From: JBFJVZ01 sp041623895
Lineage (GTDB): Bacteria > Planctomycetota > Planctomycetia > Pirellulales > Pirellulaceae
DNA: 6,916 nt
Assembly (NCBI GenBank): GCA_041623895.1
Contig: JBFJVZ010000405.1
Location: forward strand, 1 to 6,916
Direction: 5' to 3'
The notes under the pieces were generated by a model. It was not told where the DNA came from, ran no database searches, and was given only the letters and a program-made list of their open reading frames with translations. The first letter of the stretch is position 1. The number at the start of each line of letters is the position of its first letter. The translations under genes and the position numbers were made by a program. Of this stretch, positions 5,904 to 6,916 are shown in pieces.

Positions 5904-6356
5904 CTACTTGGCAATCTTGGCCAAGTACTTCTCGGGGTCGGCCAGAAGCTTGTCTTTGCAGCCATCACAGCAAATCCACACTGCTTGACCATTGACATCG
6001 ATCTTCTTCGGTGCTCCCATCGTACCGAGCGTCTCGCCACCGACGGGGCAGAATTCCTGCTTCATGGCTGACGCTCGATCCTCGGCTGGCAAGCTGGCTA
6101 ACGTCTCGATCATTTTTTCCATGTCTGTCTGCTTGATACCAGCATCTTCTTCATGCCCTTCGCCTTCGTGGGCGGCGTGATCGTGACCTGAGTCCGTGTG
6201 CTCGGTGTGACCGGGGTCAAAATCATGTTCAGCATGCGTCTCTTGTGCAGGTTGGGAAGTCGCTGCCGCAGGAGTCGATTTGGGCGAGTTGCAGCCGTCG
6301 ATGCCGACCAGCAGAGAAAGCGTGAACGCGATTGAAAAAAGCGGTCTTTTTGTCAT
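5904..6356 (-). CDS. His-rich lipoprotein with C-terminal cysteine metal-binding (TRASH/YHS-like) domain
   Basis: Starting from the ATG at 6356 the product has 150 residues. A signal sequence (basic TKR, then a hydrophobic stretch at 7-18) ends at GIDGC with C22, a weak lipobox, so lipid attachment is probable rather than certain. Residues 41-70 form a His/Asp/Glu-rich segment with eight histidines (H41, H44, H50, H53, H58, H60, H63, H68), suited to binding Zn, Cu, Ni or Co. The C-terminal domain (about 90-150) has LPAEDR, then CPVGGETLGTMG with C103, and ICCDGC with C129, C130 and C133, ending DPEKYLAK. This is the planctomycete CPVTG.PLGSMG...CC.GC...YLAK type of metal-binding module. A longer in-frame ATG at 6542 would place 62 non-conserved residues before the signal peptide and is rejected. 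A periplasmic or membrane-surface metal sensing or buffering role is inferred. The gene converges on the lactate dehydrogenase gene (63-base gap) and diverges from the anti-sigma gene. Confidence 0.85.
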   Translation of the reverse strand: MTKRPLFSIAFTLSLLVGIDGCNSPKSTPAAATSQPAQETHAEHDFDPGHTEHTDSGHDHAAHEGEGHEEDAGIKQTDMEKMIETLASLPAEDRASAMKQEFCPVGGETLGTMGAPKKIDVNGQAVWICCDGCKDKLLADPEKYLAKIAK

Positions 6357-6547
6357 TGGTCCGCCCAGTGGTACGAATGGTGGTTGGATTGTCCGTGTCA
6401 GTGAGTAGATGACGGAGCTGGCCGAATCTTCACGGAATTCTCGGGAATTTCCAGAATCGGCCGGATGATGGAGCGTGGGTGGCGGATACTGCACAGCCGT
6501 TTTCCGATATTTTCTGAAGAAATCAAGCTGCGAAGCATCCAACCAAT

Positions 6548-6589
6548 GGTGCCCTGGAAATAGCCTTTACGCGGGCGTCAGGGAGCACC
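6548..6589. repeat. Inverted repeat upstream of the anti-sigma gene
   Basis: GGTGCCCTG (6548-6556) pairs with CAGGG (6579-6583) plus CACC (6586-6589), giving nine base pairs with a two-base bulge (AG, 6584-6585) and a 22-base loop. The arms closely bracket the ECF-like promoter boxes, so the repeat could be an operator for a dimeric regulator. It could equally be chance in GC-rich DNA. Confidence 0.3.
6556..6579 (+). promoter_or_regulatory. Candidate ECF-sigma promoter
   Basis: GGAAA (6556-6560) and CGTC (6576-6579) are separated by 15 bases. This is like the GGAAC / CGTC boxes of many extracytoplasmic-function sigma factors, which are often autoregulated with their anti-sigma partner. Transcription would begin at about 6585-6588, roughly 32 bases before the anti-sigma start. 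The match is short, the spacing is at the low end of what is usual, and the sigma factor gene itself is not visible in the window. Confidence 0.27.
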
Positions 6590-6592
6590 GTT

Positions 6593-6622
6593 ATGGGTCC
6601 CAGCCACATGTTGATGCAATGA
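6593..6622 (+). CDS. Nine-codon upstream reading frame overlapping the anti-sigma start
   Basis: The frame reads MGPSHMLMQ and stops at TGA 6620-6622, which overlaps the anti-sigma ATG as ATGA. AGGGAG at 6580-6585 sits seven bases before its ATG and is a good Shine-Dalgarno, whereas the anti-sigma ATG has none of its own. Translation of this short frame could therefore deliver ribosomes to the anti-sigma gene. If the ECF-like promoter just upstream is the real one, its transcript would start after the Shine-Dalgarno, so the two readings compete. The frame may also be coincidental. Confidence 0.3.
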   Translation: MGPSHMLMQ

Positions 6623-6916
6623 ATTGCCCAGAAGTCCAAGAGCAGCTGTCCGCATACCACGATGGTGAATTGAAGCCGCAGGTCCGCAGCCGCGTTGCCG
6701 CACACGTCGCATCGTGCGACGACTGTGCGAAGCAGCTCTCCGAATTTGAGAGCTACAGCGAAGCATTCAAGAAGCTTCCGCAACCGGAAGCACCGCCGTC
6801 GGTCTGGGCGGGCATCGCCAGCGAGAGTGTGCAAAGCTCACGTCAGCTCTGGCTGGACGATCGACGGCGACCGCAGCTCAGCATCGGCCGCTTATCCTTG
6901 GCGGCGTCCGTGATGC
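6619..6916 (+). CDS. Zinc-finger anti-sigma factor (zf-HC2), 3' end beyond the window
   Basis: The frame from ATG 6619 is open to the right edge, giving the first 99 residues. The start MNCPEVQEQLSAYHDGEL is classic for the zf-HC2 family, with C3, H14 and the DGEL motif at 15-18. It is followed by the anti-sigma zinc motif H-x3-C-x2-C at H29, C33 and C36 (AHVASCDDC). These ligands usually hold zinc while the domain clamps an ECF sigma factor in the cytoplasm. A Pro-rich linker follows (about 54-61), and a hydrophobic stretch seems to begin at the very end (LSLAASVM), probably the transmembrane anchor. Unusually, no sigma factor gene precedes it; the upstream neighbour is divergent. The partner may lie downstream or elsewhere. 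The start is fixed by the family's N-terminal pattern, with translation perhaps coupled to the nine-codon frame upstream. Confidence 0.82.
   Translation, partial: MNCPEVQEQLSAYHDGELKPQVRSRVAAHVASCDDCAKQLSEFESYSEAFKKLPQPEAPPSVWAGIASESVQSSRQLWLDDRRRPQLSIGRLSLAASVM

Noticed and set aside
6431..6452. Imperfect palindrome around GGAATTCTCGGGAATTTCC
   Set aside because: The two halves do not align well when one is reverse-complemented, and no known operator matches.
6357..6542. In-frame ATG at 6542 (minus strand) that would lengthen the lipoprotein by 62 residues
   Set aside because: It would place a non-conserved hydrophilic stretch ahead of a clear signal sequence; the ATG at 6356 gives a normal exported protein.

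Overview
The window reads as chromosomal DNA of a planctomycete, probably of the Pirellulales/Rhodopirellula type. This is an inference from three things: moderate-to-high GC with mostly G/C-ending codons; weak Shine-Dalgarno signals and loosely packed genes; and recognisable family resemblance of several products, namely a secreted protein of a planctomycete-style family, a CPV...CC.GC...YLAK metal-binding lipoprotein, and an orphan zinc-finger anti-sigma factor. I see no insertion sequence, tRNA, rRNA, CRISPR array, phage module or defence system. Most of the window is ordinary core or accessory gene content.

Layout. The left edge holds the last codons of a plus-strand gene (3-77) that converges on a minus-strand gene for an exported protein of unknown function (143-994). 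The region that follows, 995-1221, contains an apparently non-coding repeat-like element on the minus strand. Next is a small plus-strand membrane-protein gene that is readable only if one -1 frameshift near 1279-1283 is allowed. Its stop codon overlaps the start of a DUF502/COV-like membrane protein gene (1391-2092) as ATGA. A structured 305-base gap follows, with two stem-loops in tandem. Then come a site-2-type M50 intramembrane metalloprotease (2398-3288), a 174-base gap with a long imperfect hairpin, a beta-CASP metallo-beta-lactamase-fold RNA nuclease (3463-4863) and, 26 bases later, an L-lactate dehydrogenase (4890-5840).

On the minus strand at 5904-6356 is a His-rich lipoprotein with a C-terminal cysteine metal-binding domain. 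It is transcribed away from a zf-HC2 anti-sigma factor gene (6619 to the right edge) that is cut by the window end. The spacer between these two divergent genes holds an ECF-promoter-like pair of boxes inside an inverted repeat, and a nine-codon reading frame that overlaps the anti-sigma start.

How the genes may work together. The nuclease and lactate dehydrogenase genes look co-transcribed, although no shared pathway is evident. The small membrane protein and the DUF502 protein look translationally coupled, which suggests a shared membrane role. The M50 protease and the anti-sigma factor belong to families that cooperate in regulated intramembrane proteolysis, but nothing in the sequence ties these two together. 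No clearly new system is visible. The most informative leads are the frameshifted small gene, the anti-sigma control region and the structured intergenic segments.
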